Positions 1 through 9,578 of a stretch of 64,000 bases of DNA are shown piece by piece (positions within the stretch are counted from its first letter, which is position 1; every line of letters begins with the position of its first letter). The position numbers and the translations under genes are program-made. The DNA is from Pantoea rodasii. GTDB taxonomy: Bacteria; Pseudomonadota; Gammaproteobacteria; Enterobacterales; Enterobacteriaceae. Location: assembly GCF_002095465.1 (NCBI RefSeq), contig NZ_MLFP01000001.1:434001-498000 (forward strand), read 5' to 3'. Below the pieces are notes generated by a model. The model saw nothing but the letters and a program-made list of their open reading frames with translations, searched no databases and was not told where the DNA came from.

Positions 1-842
1 TCTATCCGAGCCCGCTGCATTACCGCATCGTGCCGGAGTTGGTGTACGACCGTAACTGCACCGTGTTGTTCGGCACCTCGACTTTCCTTGGCAACTACGC
101 GCGCTTTGCCAGTCCGTATGATTTTGCGCGACTGCGCTATGTAGTGGCGGGTGCGGAGAAACTGCAGGAAGGCACGCGACAGATTTATGCTGAGAAGTAC
201 GGCATCCGCATTCTTGAAGGCTACGGCGTGACGGAATGTGCGCCGGTGGTGGCGATCAATGTACCGATGGCGGCGAAAACCCACACCGTGGGTCGCATTC
301 TGCCGGGCATGGATTCGCGTTTGATTGCCGTGCCGGGCATCGAGCAGGGCGGTCGCCTGCAACTGCGTGGTCCGAACGTGATGAACGGTTATCTGCGCGT
401 TGAAAATCCCGGCGTGCTGGAAAAGCCCGTGGCGGACAACGGCGAAGGTGAGATGGAAGCCGGTTGGTACGACACCGGAGACATCGTTAGCTTTGATGAA
501 GGTGGCTTCTGCCAGATTCAGGGGCGCGCTAAACGCTTCGCCAAGATTGCCGGTGAGATGGTGTCGCTGGAAAGTGTTGAGCAGATTGCGCTGAAAGCCT
601 CGGCGGAGAAACAGCATGCCGCGTCGCTGCGTCCGGACGATCATCGCGGTGAAGCATTGGTGTTATTCACTACCGACAGTGAACTGACGCGCGAGCAACT
701 GTTAAAAGCCGCGCGTGACATCGGTGCGCCAGAACTGGCGGTGCCGCGTGACATTCGCTTTATGAAACAGCTGCCGCAGCTCGGCAGTGGCAAACCGGAC
801 TATGTCAGCCTCAAGCAGCTGGCGGAAGAGGAGCAGGCATGA
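1..842 (+). CDS. aas: Aas bifunctional 2-acyl-GPE acyltransferase / acyl-ACP synthetase, C-terminal part
   Basis: The window opens inside this gene; the reading frame is open from base 3 and gives about 279 residues of a protein normally near 719. The segment is the C-terminal half of the acyl-ACP synthetase (AMP-binding) domain: it holds the GYGVTE adenylate-binding motif and the YDTGD motif near the end of the large subdomain. In E. coli the inner-membrane enzyme re-acylates lysophosphatidylethanolamine using acyl-ACP made by this domain. The stop overlaps the lplT start as ATGA, so the two are translationally coupled, which fits LplT delivering the lysophospholipid substrate. The N-terminal acyltransferase domain lies outside the window. 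Identification is firm. Confidence 0.95.
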   Translation, partial: YPSPLHYRIVPELVYDRNCTVLFGTSTFLGNYARFASPYDFARLRYVVAGAEKLQEGTRQIYAEKYGIRILEGYGVTECAPVVAINVPMAAKTHTVGRILPGMDSRLIAVPGIEQGGRLQLRGPNVMNGYLRVENPGVLEKPVADNGEGEMEAGWYDTGDIVSFDEGGFCQIQGRAKRFAKIAGEMVSLESVEQIALKASAEKQHAASLRPDDHRGEALVLFTTDSELTREQLLKAARDIGAPELAVPRDIRFMKQLPQLGSGKPDYVSLKQLAEEEQA

Positions 843-2029
843 GTCAGGCAGTCAATTCGGATGCACCGCTGCTGTCACGCAACATGATGGCGGTGATCGT
901 GGCGCAGTTTTTCTCGGCGTTTGGCGATAACGCACTGTTGTTTGCCACGCTGGCAGTGCTGAAAAGCCAGTTCTATCCCGACTGGAGTCAGCCGATTCTG
1001 CAAATGATGTTTGTGGCCACTTACATCTTACTCGCGCCGTTTGTCGGGCAGATGGCCGACAGCTTTGCCAAAGGCCGGGTGATGATGTTTGCCAACAGCC
1101 TCAAGCTGCTGGGGGCGCTGATTATCTGCTTCGGCTTCAATCCGTTCCTTGGCTACACGCTGGTGGGTATTGGTGCCGCATCCTATTCACCGGCGAAGTA
1201 CGGCATCCTCACGGAAATCACACGCGGTGAGCGGCTGGTGAAAGCCAACGGGCTGATGGAGTCATCGACCATCGCCGCGATTCTGCTGGGCTCGGTGGCG
1301 GGCGGTATTCTGGCTGACTGGAATCTGTTGGCCGCGCTGATTGTGTGTGCACTCACTTACGCGCTGGCGGTAGTAGCGAATATCTTTATCCCTAAACTGG
1401 TGGCGGCGCGTCCCGGCCAGAGCTGGCATTTCGGCGCGATGCTGCGCAGCTTTGCCGCTTCTGGCTTGCTGCTGTGGCGGAACGGTGAGACGCGCTTTTC
1501 CCTGCTCGGCACCAGCATGTTTTGGGGCGCGGGCGTAACGTTGCGTTTTCTGCTGGTGCTGTGGGTGCCGGTGGCACTCGGCATCACCGACAATAAAACC
1601 CCCACCACGTTAAATGCCATGGTGGCGATCGGGATTGTGATTGGCGCCGCCGCGGCGGCAAAACTGGTGACGCTAAAAACCGTGCGCCGCTGTATGCCAG
1701 CAGGATTTTTAATTGGCGTGATGGTGGTGGTGTTCTCACTGCAAACCAGCTTGCTGAATGCCTATCTGGTGCTGATGGTGATTGGTGCGCTGGGCGGCTT
1801 CTTTGTGGTGCCGCTCAATGCGCTGCTGCAGGAGCGCGGTAAAGAGTCGGTGGGCGCAGGTAACGCCATTGCAGTGCAGAACTTCGGTGAAAACATCGCG
1901 ATGTTGGTGATGCTGGGGCTGTATACCGTTGCCGTGAAGTTTGGTGCGCCTGCGGTGGCAACCGGCATTGGGTTCGGTGGGATTTTTGCGCTGGCGATTG
2001 CGGTGCTATGGTGGAAAACGCGCAAGTAA
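839..2029 (+). CDS. lplT: Lysophospholipid transporter LplT
   Basis: A 396-residue major-facilitator-type membrane protein, the same length as E. coli LplT (397). It begins with the family-typical segment [20 protein letters not shown] and is hydrophobic almost throughout, consistent with about 12 transmembrane helices. LplT flips lysophospholipids from the outer to the inner leaflet of the cytoplasmic membrane, where Aas re-acylates them. The ATG overlaps the aas stop by four bases (ATGA), so the genes form an operon. It ends just before a palindromic repeat that separates it from convergent tas. Confidence 0.95.
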   Translation: MSQAVNSDAPLLSRNMMAVIVAQFFSAFGDNALLFATLAVLKSQFYPDWSQPILQMMFVATYILLAPFVGQMADSFAKGRVMMFANSLKLLGALIICFGFNPFLGYTLVGIGAASYSPAKYGILTEITRGERLVKANGLMESSTIAAILLGSVAGGILADWNLLAALIVCALTYALAVVANIFIPKLVAARPGQSWHFGAMLRSFAASGLLLWRNGETRFSLLGTSMFWGAGVTLRFLLVLWVPVALGITDNKTPTTLNAMVAIGIVIGAAAAAKLVTLKTVRRCMPAGFLIGVMVVVFSLQTSLLNAYLVLMVIGALGGFFVVPLNALLQERGKESVGAGNAIAVQNFGENIAMLVMLGLYTVAVKFGAPAVATGIGFGGIFALAIAVLWWKTRK

Positions 2030-2042
2030 GCAAAGCAGAATG

Positions 2043-2120
2043 CCGTAGCGGCGCAATTTATTGCGTATCTGTTAGCAGCTATGCTGCTGCAGAAAAGCGC
2101 GATACATCGCGCCGCTACGG
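2043..2120. repeat. Palindromic intergenic repeat, REP/BIME-like, copy A
   Basis: The ends form a perfect 12-bp inverted repeat, CCGTAGCGGCGC and GCGCCGCTACGG. Inside each arm are smaller hairpins built around GCGCAATTTATTGCG and GCGCGATACATCGCGC. The element fills the gap between the convergent ends of lplT and tas. Closely similar elements occur at 34686, 49896 and 60473, so it belongs to a dispersed family. Elements of this form in enterobacteria are usually REP/BIME units mobilised by RAYT transposases, or serve as mRNA-stabilising 3' structures; which applies here cannot be seen. Confidence 0.8.
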
Positions 2121-2131
2121 TAAAGTGCCGG

Positions 2132-3172
2132 TTAAGGTGCTGGGTAAGTGTACTGACGATGAATCGCTTCCAGTTCCTCTAACACTTCGGCATTCAGCGT
2201 CAGGTTGAAACTCTCCACGTTAATCTTCAGTTGCTCCAGCGTGGTCGCACCCAGCAGGGTGCTGGCGACGAATGGCTGTTGGCGTACATAGGCCAGCGCC
2301 ATCTGCGACGGATCCAGATTATGCTTCTTCGCCAAATCCACGTAAGCGGCAATCGCCTGATTCGACTGCTCACCGCTGTAGCGGGTAAAGCGGCTGAACA
2401 GCGTGTTACGCGCACCGGCCGGTTTCGCACCATTAAGATATTTGCCGCTCAAGGTACCAAACGCCAGGCTTGAATAGGCCAGCAGTTCAACCCCTTCATG
2501 CTGGCTGATTTCCGCCAGGGCGACTTCATAGCTGCGGTTCAGCAAGCTGTACGGGTTCTGAATGGTGACAATGCGCGGCAGCTCGTGCTTTTCAGCCAGC
2601 TGCAGATAGCGCATCACGCCCCATGCGGTTTCGTTAGACACGCCGATGTAGCGAATCTTACCCGCACGCACCTGTTCATTCAGCGCTTCCAGCGTCTCCA
2701 GCAGCGTCACGTTGGCGGTGGTTTCGCTGTACTGGTAACCCAGCTTGCCAAAGTAGTTGGTCTGACGCTGCGGCCAGTGCAGCTGATAGAGGTCGATGTA
2801 ATCGGTATTCAGACGCTTCAGGCTGGCATCCAGCGCTTCACGAATGTTTTTGCGATCCAGTGCCTGGTTGGGACGAATTGACGCGTCCGCACCGCGCACC
2901 GGGCCGGCAATTTTGCTGGCCAGAATGATCTTGTCACGGCTGCCGCGCTTTTTCAGCCAGCTGCCAATGTACTGTTCGGTTAATCCCTGGGTTTCCGGGC
3001 GCGGTGGCACCGGATACATTTCAGCGGTATCAATTAAGTTGATGCCACTGCTAATCGCGTAATCGAGTTGCGCGTGGGCGTCGGCTTCGCTGTTTTGCTC
3101 ACCAAACGTCATGGTTCCTAACCCCAGTTGGCTGACTTCCAGCGTACTGTGGGGGATGCGGTGATAATGCAT
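2132..3172 (-). CDS. tas: Tas, NADP(H)-dependent aldo-keto reductase
   Basis: A 346-residue aldo-keto reductase matching E. coli Tas. The catalytic tetrad is visible: Asp48, Tyr53 (LIDTAEMY), Lys87 (ILASK) and His132 (LYQLHWP). The frame is open up to 3316, but the start at 3172 is chosen because it gives the conserved N-terminus MHYHRIPHSTLEVS and has an AAGGAAG ribosome site about six bases upstream. E. coli Tas complements a tyrosine auxotroph through a prephenate-dehydrogenase-like side activity, but its natural substrate is not settled. The gene is convergent with lplT and shares its strand with ygdR, ygdQ and mutH. Confidence 0.93.
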   Translation of the reverse strand: MHYHRIPHSTLEVSQLGLGTMTFGEQNSEADAHAQLDYAISSGINLIDTAEMYPVPPRPETQGLTEQYIGSWLKKRGSRDKIILASKIAGPVRGADASIRPNQALDRKNIREALDASLKRLNTDYIDLYQLHWPQRQTNYFGKLGYQYSETTANVTLLETLEALNEQVRAGKIRYIGVSNETAWGVMRYLQLAEKHELPRIVTIQNPYSLLNRSYEVALAEISQHEGVELLAYSSLAFGTLSGKYLNGAKPAGARNTLFSRFTRYSGEQSNQAIAAYVDLAKKHNLDPSQMALAYVRQQPFVASTLLGATTLEQLKINVESFNLTLNAEVLEELEAIHRQYTYPAP

Positions 3173-3316
3173 TGCCGGCTTCCTTTTTTCATTATGAAAG
3201 GGAATGTTGTGTCCTCTGGGACTATATCCTGTGAAGCGGCGCGGAAGGAAGGGGGGAAAGTTCGGGAAATCACCTGCACTGGGGGGAAAAATCGTGCAGG
3301 CAATCGAATTTTGCAC

Positions 3317-3535
3317 TTAACGCTCAATGATGGTGGAGACCTCATCACCATTAATCTGCATCACATGACCCTGATTGTCGGTGTACTGCACTAACCCGGT
3401 CTCTTTATCGATGGATGGTTTGCCATCGGTCTTAATCATGCGGCCATCTTTGGTCGCCATCACGTAATCACTGCTGCAACCGCTTAACGTCAGCGCGACC
3501 AGCATAATACCTACAATACTTACCAACCCTTTCAT
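3317..3535 (-). CDS. ygdR: YgdR, small DUF903 lipoprotein
   Basis: A 72-residue protein with a lipoprotein signal peptide: [20 protein letters not shown] ends in the lipobox LSGC, so the mature protein begins at the Cys with Ser-Ser following. The rest ([21 protein letters not shown]...) is the DUF903 fold shared with YgdI. The ATG at 3535 is preferred over an upstream ATG at 3550 because GGAG lies seven bases before it and the signal peptide then starts cleanly. The function is unknown; it is likely anchored in the cell envelope. A paralogue, ygdI, lies at 31503. Confidence 0.88.
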   Translation of the reverse strand: MKGLVSIVGIMLVALTLSGCSSDYVMATKDGRMIKTDGKPSIDKETGLVQYTDNQGHVMQINGDEVSTIIER

Positions 3536-3616
3536 TCTTATCTCCATCAACCTACTTCAACTGCAAAAGTGTAGTAATAAATGCTTTCGCTGGCTGACGT
3601 AATCGCATCATTCCTA

Positions 3617-3643
3617 AAATTAAAGGGCGAGATGCGCTCGCCC
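3617..3643 (-). terminator. Rho-independent terminator after ygdQ
   Basis: On the minus strand a GGGCGAG stem, CGCAT loop and CTCGCCC arm are followed by TTTAATTT. It lies just past the ygdQ stop, in the direction expected for that gene. Confidence 0.7.
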
Positions 3644-3652
3644 TTGACTTCC

Positions 3653-4363
3653 TTAAGCCGCGCTTTTCTTGCCGCGCATCAGGTTCAGGCACTCCACCGC
3701 CATTGAGAAGAACATGGCAAAATAAATGTAACCTTTTGGTACATGGATGCCGAAACTCTCCAGAATCAGAGTAAAGCCGACCAAAATCAGGAACGCCAGC
3801 GCCAGCATTTTCACCGAAGGGTGACGCTCAACAAACTCACCAATGGTGCGCGCGGCAAACATCATCATCAATACGGCAATCACCACCGCCGCCATCATAA
3901 TGAACAGGTGATCGGACAAACCCACTGCCGTGATCACCGAATCGAGGCTGAAAATAATATCCAGCAGCATGATCTGCACGATGGCGCCAAAGAAGGAGTG
4001 TACGTTGGTTTTGTGTTCACCTTCGGCGCCTTCAATGGTCTCATGGATCTCCATGCTGGATTTCCACAGCAGGAACAAACCACCAAACAGCAGAATCAGA
4101 TCGCGGGCGGAGAAGCTGTGATCCATCAGCGTAAACAGCGGATTAGTCAGGCGAACGACCCAGGCGATACACGCCAGCAGGCCCAGTCGCATCAGCATGG
4201 CCCCCATTAAACCCAGGCGGCGTGCTTTGTTTTGTTGGTGTTTCGGCAGCTTAGCGACAACCAGCGACAGGAAGATGATGTTGTCGATACCCAAAACCAC
4301 TTCCAAAATGGTCAATGTTCCCAGTGCCAGCCAGGCATTGGGATCAGCAATCCAGTCAAACAT
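3653..4363 (-). CDS. ygdQ: YgdQ, TerC-family integral membrane protein
   Basis: A 236-residue membrane protein (E. coli YgdQ is 237). It carries the TerC-family signatures EVVLGIDNIIFLS near residues 21-33 and IIFSLDSVITAVG near 136-148, each with an acidic residue inside a membrane helix. About seven hydrophobic segments are seen. TerC relatives are linked to tellurite resistance and, for some members, to manganese export; the role of YgdQ itself is not established. It follows mutH on the same strand and could be cotranscribed with it. Confidence 0.88.
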   Translation of the reverse strand: MFDWIADPNAWLALGTLTILEVVLGIDNIIFLSLVVAKLPKHQQNKARRLGLMGAMLMRLGLLACIAWVVRLTNPLFTLMDHSFSARDLILLFGGLFLLWKSSMEIHETIEGAEGEHKTNVHSFFGAIVQIMLLDIIFSLDSVITAVGLSDHLFIMMAAVVIAVLMMMFAARTIGEFVERHPSVKMLALAFLILVGFTLILESFGIHVPKGYIYFAMFFSMAVECLNLMRGKKSAA

Positions 4364-4376
4364 GAATCATTCAATC

Positions 4377-5108
4377 CTAAACGAATATTAAACGACAATT
4401 ATACGCACCCGATGCGCCTGACTTACAGTAAAAATGGCGCGCCAGCAGCGGTCCGGTAAAGCTTTTCTTGAGGTAGAAGCCGCGCGGTAAGGTCATTATA
4501 GGCTCTCCGTGCACGCCGATGGCTTCCGTTAACGCTTTACTGTTCGCGGCTTTCGGGCGGATCTGCAGCCAGGCCCCGTGGCGGGCGGTGATGCATTCCA
4601 CCTGACCCAGTACGATCATATCCATCAGCTCTTCCCAATCTTCGCGCAGCTGCTGATCTTCTTCTTCGCTGGGTTGCCATAACAGCGGCGAACCCACCCG
4701 ACGATCCGCTAGCGGCAGGGCGCGATCGCCCTCAATCGGAATCCATAACACGCGGGCCAGTTTATGGCGCACATGGCTGGATTCCCAGGTCACGCCGCTG
4801 TTACCGGTTAACGGTGCAACGCAGACAAAAGTGGTTTCCAGCGGTTTGCCTTGAGCATCTACCGGAATGGTCTTGAGTTCGATGCCGAGGTGGGCGAAAT
4901 CCTGCTCGGCCTTGCTGCCTGCGCTGGCCCCCAGATGCAACTCGATAAGCATGCCAACCCAGCCTTTATCGCGGCGTAGATCGGCAGGCACCGCTAAGCC
5001 AAGTTGGGCGGCCAGGGCGGCAAAAGTCTGACCGGCCAACCGCTGGGCACGTTGCAACAATTCTGCTTCATCCTGGGGAGGTTTAGGCAGCAAAGCAGGG
5101 GAATTCAT
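4377..5108 (-). CDS. mutH: MutH, DNA mismatch-repair GATC endonuclease (C-terminus probably frameshifted)
   Basis: MutH nicks the unmethylated strand at hemimethylated GATC sites when activated by MutL. The catalytic D-(x)6-E-x-K pattern is present in [10 protein letters not shown] near residues 70-79, and the family segments LPRGFYLKK and LLARHF are intact. As given, the frame runs 17 residues past LLARHF ([11 protein letters not shown]...), unlike E. coli, where the protein ends LARHFLIQ. Adding one base to the A-run at 4430-4434 makes the end LLARHFLL followed by a stop at 4423-4425, giving 228 residues against 229 in E. coli. A one-base deletion is therefore likely, and the extended tail probably spurious. 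The catalytic core is unaffected. Confidence 0.93.
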   Translation of the reverse strand: MNSPALLPKPPQDEAELLQRAQRLAGQTFAALAAQLGLAVPADLRRDKGWVGMLIELHLGASAGSKAEQDFAHLGIELKTIPVDAQGKPLETTFVCVAPLTGNSGVTWESSHVRHKLARVLWIPIEGDRALPLADRRVGSPLLWQPSEEEDQQLREDWEELMDMIVLGQVECITARHGAWLQIRPKAANSKALTEAIGVHGEPIMTLPRGFYLKKSFTGPLLARHFYCKSGASGAYNCRLIFV

Positions 5109-5793
5109 CGAAAAAACCCATATTGGTTAAAGGTTGAACAACTCAGGCGCGGGCAAGTTTTCCACATGTTCGCTGAGTGAATAACCGTGATAATAGCATG
5201 ATTAAGCGTGCTTTTTTAGGCGCGTTATCGGGCGGGTGTGGATGCGATGGCAAGGTTATCCCAGTTTGTTATCGACAATGAACAGGTTCTTAAACCTACT
5301 TATCCACAGAAAGGTGGGATAACACCCCCTGTTAACGACCCCTGTTTCCATTTACAGCCTTGACTTTACTGATTTGAACGCTTTTTTTCCTTTCTTTGAC
5401 CAGGTTTAGGACATTATCTGTGGATAAAAGCGACGTTGGTGGATCTTTGAGCAGTCATGGGATCCTGTCAGTTATTTGATCATGAACTTTGCGGGTTTGA
5501 TACGGAAATTTTCATCTATCACCATGATTAATCATGTTTTTATAGTCATTCCTTACAGGTTGTATGAGATTTTTCCGAAGGGGTTATTCAATTCATTCCC
5601 GTGTTCTTCACAAAGCTATCCACAGAAAAGGTGAATAAGATCACCCTAAAATCGACTCCTCTGTTTATAACTTGGCTCAAATCTGTGAGTTATCCTGTTT
5701 TTATTCTGTTATCGGCCCGCATATCCAGTGGTTTACCGCCTGTAAGGAGTGTGAAACAATCAGGCTATTCAAATTTTGCTTTGAGGTAGTCCA
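5109..5793. promoter_or_regulatory. DnaA-box-rich mutH-rppH spacer, probable DARS2-type DnaA-reactivating locus
   Basis: This 685-bp gap has no credible gene. It holds two perfect DnaA boxes in opposite orientation, TTATCCACA at 5300-5308 and TGTGGATAA at 5419-5427. A consensus TTTTCCACA lies at 5158-5166, and near matches are CTATCCACA (5616), TTATCGACA (5269), TTATCCCAG (5256) and GTGGGATAA (5314, inverted). In E. coli the same intergenic region is DARS2, which promotes conversion of ADP-DnaA to ATP-DnaA and so helps time replication initiation. Position plus box density make a DARS2 homologue the best reading; which boxes form the core, and any IHF or Fis sites, cannot be fixed by eye. Promoters for mutH and rppH must also lie here. 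Confidence 0.72.
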
Positions 5794-6323
5794 GTGATCG
5801 ATGATGATGCTACCGCCCGAATGTTGGTATCGTAATCTGTAACAGGCAAGGACAAGTGTTATGGGCCAGGCGCTTTGGACAGCACTCCTGGCAATTTCCT
5901 CAGGGAGGCATCAATCCGGGTGAAACCGCTGAACAGGCGATGTATCGCGAACTGTTCGAAGAAGTGGGTTTACACCGCAAAGATGTTCGAATACTTGCTT
6001 CAACCCGTAACTGGTTACGTTACAAGTTGCCAAAACGTTTGGTGCGTTGGGACACAAAGCCGGTGTGTATCGGCCAGAAACAAAAGTGGTTTCTTCTGCA
6101 GTTGATGTGTAGTGACGCGGAGATCAATGTGCAACACAGCAGCACGCCAGAGTTCGATGGGTGGCGCTGGGTTAGCTTCTGGTATCCGGTGCGTCAGGTT
6201 GTCTCCTTCAAACGCGATGTCTATCGCCGCGTAATGAAGGAATTCGCTGGCGTGGTGATGTCTATGCAGGAGAGTGCGGGGCAGCGCAGTAACAACGCCG
6301 CCCATCGACGTAAAAGAGGATAG
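5794..6323 (+). CDS. rppH: RppH (NudH) RNA pyrophosphohydrolase, frameshifted near its start
   Basis: RppH removes pyrophosphate from the 5' end of mRNAs and so starts their decay. The Nudix box [20 protein letters not shown] is intact and the C-terminus ends in RRKRG as in E. coli. The conserved GTG start at 5794 opens VIDDD, then the frame breaks: GAT GAT GAT G-C TAC lacks one G at 5809/5810 compared with the expected GGC codon. With one base restored the protein is 176 residues, exactly the E. coli length. Without it, only a GTG at 5856 is available, which would drop about 21 residues including the first strand of the Nudix fold. ptsP follows after 12 bases and is probably cotranscribed. 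Confidence 0.9.
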
Positions 6324-6335
6324 GCCACGCCCTTT

Positions 6336-8582
6336 ATGCTCACTCAGTTGCGCGAAATAGTAGAGAAAGTGGCGAGTGCTCCGCGTCTGAATGAAGCACT
6401 CGACATTCTGGTAAACGAAATTTGCCTTGCGATGGAAACCGAGGTCTGCTCGGTTTATCTCGCGGATCACGATCGTCGTTGCTACTACCTGATGGCGACG
6501 CGCGGGCTCAAAAAGCCGCGTGGTCGCACTGTCACGCTGGCGTTTGATGAAGGTATTGTCGGGCTCGTCGGACGTCTGGCCGAGCCGATTAACCTCGCCG
6601 ACGCGCAGAGCCATCCCAGCTTCAAATACATCCCTTCCGTAAAAGAAGAGCGCTATCGCTCCTTCCTCGGCGTGCCGATCATCAGCCGTCGCCAGCTGCT
6701 TGGCGTGCTGGTGGTGCAGCAGCGAGAGCATCGTCAATTCGACGAAAGCGAAGAATCTTTCCTGGTCACGCTGGCCACGCAAATGGCGGGTCTGCTGTCG
6801 CAATCGCAGCTCGGTCAACTGTTCGGCCAATTCCGTCAGACGCGCGTCAAAGCGATTGCGGCGGCGCCTGGCGTGGCGGTCGCGCCCGGTTGGGTTGATG
6901 AAACTCAGCCGTTGCTGGATCAGGTCTCTGCGGCATCGACACTGGATGTGCAGCGCGAACGCGAACGGCTGGTGCTGGCAATGGGCGAGGCGGGCAATGA
7001 ATTCCGCCGCTTCAGTAAACGTTTTACCGCCAGCGTGCAGAAAGAAAGTGCCGCGATCTTCGATCTTTACTCGCACCTGTTAACCGATGCACGGCTGAAA
7101 AAAGATCTGTTTGCCGAGATCGACCGCGGATCGGTCGCCGAGTGGGCGGTGAAAACGGTGATCGAGAAGTTTGCCGAACAGTTTGCCAGCCTGCAGGACC
7201 AATATTTACGCGAGCGTGCGGGCGATTTGCGCGTGCTCGGACAACGTTTGCTCTTTCACCTCGATGATTCGCTGGTCGGCACCAATGCCTGGCCTGAGCG
7301 TTTCGTGCTGGTGGCCGATGAACTCACGGCCACTACGCTGGCAGAGCTGCCACCGGAGCGTTTAGCCGGGGTGGTGGTGCGCGACGGTGCCGCCAACTCC
7401 CACGCCGCCATTTTGACGCGCGCGATGGGGATTCCGACCGTGATGGGCGCGGATATCATCCCTGCACAGCTCAATAAACGCGTGTTAGTGGTCGATGGCT
7501 ATCGCGGAGAAGTGCTGATCGACCCTGAACCGGTGCTGGTGCAGGAGTATCAGCGCTTAATTAGCGAAGAAAACGCGCTGAGCAAAATGGCCGAAGGCGT
7601 TGTGGAACAGCCCGGTGAGCTGAAAAGCGGCGAGCGGGTGCTGGTGATGCTGAATGCGGGCTTGAGCCCTGAGCATGAACAGAAGCTGGATAACTGGGTG
7701 GACGGCATCGGCCTGTACCGCACTGAAATCCCGTTTATGCTGCACAACGGCTTCCCGTCGGAAGAGGAGCAGGTGGCGCAATATCAAGGCATGCTGCAAC
7801 TGTTCTACGACAAGCCTGTTACGCTGCGCACGCTGGATGTCGGAGCCGATAAACAGCTGCCCTATATGCCGATCAGTGAAGAGAATCCCTGTCTTGGCTG
7901 GCGCGGCATTCGCCTGACGCTCGATCAACCGGAAATTTTCCTGGTGCAGGTGCGTGCGATGCTGCGCGCCAACGTGGCATCGGGCAATCTCAGTATTCTG
8001 CTGCCGATGATCAGCCATATCGATGAGATCGACGATGCACGTCGGCTGATCGATCGTGCCGGTCGCGAAGTGGAAGAAATGTTGGGTTACGTGATCCCTA
8101 AACCGCGGATTGGCGTGATGATTGAAGTGCCCTCCATGCTGTTCATGATCCCGCATTTGGCGGATCGCGTGGACTTCGTTTCGGTGGGTACCAACGATCT
8201 CACCCAGTATCTGCTGGCGGTGGATCGCAACAATACCCGCGTAGCGAATCTCTACGATCCGCTGCATCCGGCGATGTTGCGCGCGCTGCAAAGCATTGCC
8301 AACGAAGCCCGTCAGGCCAAGCTGGAACTGTGCCTGTGTGGTGAAATGGCCGGCGATCCCATGTGCGTCGCGCTGTTGGTGGGGTTGGGTTATCACCACC
8401 TGAGCATGAACGGCAAGAACATTCCGCGTGTGAAGTATCTGTTGCGTCACCTCGATCACGAAGAAACGCAGAAGCTGAGTGAACAGGGTGTGGCGGCGCA
8501 TACCGCCACTGAAGTACGCCATCTGGTTTCCGCGTTTATGGAGCGACGCGGTCTGGGCGGTTTGATTCGCGGCGGTCGTTAA
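6336..8582 (+). CDS. ptsP: PtsP, enzyme I of the nitrogen phosphotransferase system (EI-Ntr)
   Basis: A 748-residue protein, identical in length to E. coli PtsP. Domains in order: an N-terminal GAF domain (about 1-130) thought to sense nitrogen signals; the EI N-terminal domain with the phosphorylated histidine in DGAANSHAAIL near residue 356; and a PEP-binding TIM barrel with RTEIPFM, GTNDLTQYLL and the catalytic cysteine in ELCLCGEMAGDP. It takes phosphate from phosphoenolpyruvate and passes it to NPr and then EIIA-Ntr, a regulatory relay affecting potassium and nitrogen metabolism. It lies 12 bases after rppH and is likely translated from the same message. Confidence 0.96.
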   Translation: MLTQLREIVEKVASAPRLNEALDILVNEICLAMETEVCSVYLADHDRRCYYLMATRGLKKPRGRTVTLAFDEGIVGLVGRLAEPINLADAQSHPSFKYIPSVKEERYRSFLGVPIISRRQLLGVLVVQQREHRQFDESEESFLVTLATQMAGLLSQSQLGQLFGQFRQTRVKAIAAAPGVAVAPGWVDETQPLLDQVSAASTLDVQRERERLVLAMGEAGNEFRRFSKRFTASVQKESAAIFDLYSHLLTDARLKKDLFAEIDRGSVAEWAVKTVIEKFAEQFASLQDQYLRERAGDLRVLGQRLLFHLDDSLVGTNAWPERFVLVADELTATTLAELPPERLAGVVVRDGAANSHAAILTRAMGIPTVMGADIIPAQLNKRVLVVDGYRGEVLIDPEPVLVQEYQRLISEENALSKMAEGVVEQPGELKSGERVLVMLNAGLSPEHEQKLDNWVDGIGLYRTEIPFMLHNGFPSEEEQVAQYQGMLQLFYDKPVTLRTLDVGADKQLPYMPISEENPCLGWRGIRLTLDQPEIFLVQVRAMLRANVASGNLSILLPMISHIDEIDDARRLIDRAGREVEEMLGYVIPKPRIGVMIEVPSMLFMIPHLADRVDFVSVGTNDLTQYLLAVDRNNTRVANLYDPLHPAMLRALQSIANEARQAKLELCLCGEMAGDPMCVALLVGLGYHHLSMNGKNIPRVKYLLRHLDHEETQKLSEQGVAAHTATEVRHLVSAFMERRGLGGLIRGGR

Positions 8583-8616
8583 CGGCGTTTACACTTCCGC
8601 GCCAATTGTGAAAAGC

Positions 8617-8642
8617 GGCTGTGCTATTATGCGCAGCCTTTT
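8617..8642 (+). terminator. Hairpin with short T-run after ptsP
   Basis: GGCTGTGC, loop TATTAT, GCGCAGCC, then TTTT. It lies between ptsP and lgt and may end or attenuate transcription from ptsP; the T-run is short, so read-through is possible. Confidence 0.55.
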
Positions 8643-8696
8643 AATTATGACCCCTTAGCCAGACCCGTTTCAGGGCAGAAAAAACGATGGTGAAAG

Positions 8697-9578
8697 ATGA
8701 CTAACGGCTACATTTCGTTTCCCCAATTCGACCCGATAATTTTCTCCATCGGACCGATTTCGCTTCACTGGTACGGCTTGATGTATCTGGTGGGCTTTGT
8801 ATTTGCTATGTGGCTGGCGGTGCGCCGGGCCAACAAACCTGGCAGCGGCTGGAAAAAAGAGGAAGTGGAAAATCTGCTGTATGCAGGCTTCCTCGGTGTG
8901 TTCCTCGGTGGCCGTATTGGCTACGTGCTGTTCTATAACCTGCCGCTGTTCCTCGATAACCCCCTTTACCTGTTCAAAGTCTGGGATGGCGGCATGTCGT
9001 TCCACGGTGGCCTGATTGGGGTGATTGTGGTGATGCTGGTGTTTGCCCATCGCACCAAGCGCAACTTCTTCCAGGTGTCCGACTTCATTGCACCGCTGAT
9101 TCCGTTTGGTTTGGGTGCCGGTCGTCTCGGTAACTTCATCAACGGTGAGCTGTGGGGCCGCGTCGATCCTGGCTTCAAATTCGCCATGCTGTTCCCGGGT
9201 TCTCGCAGCGAAGATATCGCGCTGGCCGCCAACAACCCGCAATATCAGCAACTGTTGAGCACCTACGGTGTGCTGCCGCGCCATCCTTCGCAGCTGTATG
9301 AACTGTTCCTTGAAGGCATTGTGCTGTTCATCATTCTCAACCTGTTTATTCGCAAGCCACGCCCGATGGGCAGCGTCTCAGGCCTGTTCCTGATTGGTTA
9401 CGGTGCCTTCCGCATTATCGTGGAATTCTTCCGTCAGCCAGATGCCCAACTGGGCCTGTTTGAAGGCGGCATCAGCATGGGCCAGATTCTGTCGGTTCCG
9501 ATGATTCTGGGCGGCGTGATTATGATGATCTGGGCGTACCGTCGTCGTCCACAGCCACAAACTCGTGAGGTAAAATGA
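8697..9578 (+). CDS. lgt: Lgt, prolipoprotein diacylglyceryl transferase
   Basis: A 293-residue inner-membrane enzyme (E. coli 291) that moves diacylglycerol from phosphatidylglycerol to the lipobox cysteine of prolipoproteins, the first step of lipoprotein maturation. The Lgt signature [16 protein letters not shown] near residues 140-155 and the essential-histidine segment MSFHGG are present, with about seven hydrophobic helices. The ATG at 8697 gives [20 protein letters not shown], matching the family start. Its stop overlaps the thyA start (ATGA), the conserved lgt-thyA operon. Substrates in this window include YgdR, YgdI and MltA. Confidence 0.96.
   Translation: MTNGYISFPQFDPIIFSIGPISLHWYGLMYLVGFVFAMWLAVRRANKPGSGWKKEEVENLLYAGFLGVFLGGRIGYVLFYNLPLFLDNPLYLFKVWDGGMSFHGGLIGVIVVMLVFAHRTKRNFFQVSDFIAPLIPFGLGAGRLGNFINGELWGRVDPGFKFAMLFPGSRSEDIALAANNPQYQQLLSTYGVLPRHPSQLYELFLEGIVLFIILNLFIRKPRPMGSVSGLFLIGYGAFRIIVEFFRQPDAQLGLFEGGISMGQILSVPMILGGVIMMIWAYRRRPQPQTREVK

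Noticed and set aside
2008-2208. 66-codon frame after lplT
   Set aside because: It consists of the lplT end, a palindromic repeat and antisense tas.
5601-5789. 62-codon frame in the mutH-rppH spacer
   Set aside because: It crosses a DnaA box, has no ribosome site or family match, and fits the non-coding DARS2-like region better.
6015-7076. 353-codon open frame antisense to rppH/ptsP
   Set aside because: It mirrors the codon pattern of the real genes on the other strand and has no recognisable domain or ribosome site.
7557-8522. 321-codon minus-strand frame inside ptsP
   Set aside because: Overlaps the conserved PEP-binding domain completely; shadow frame.
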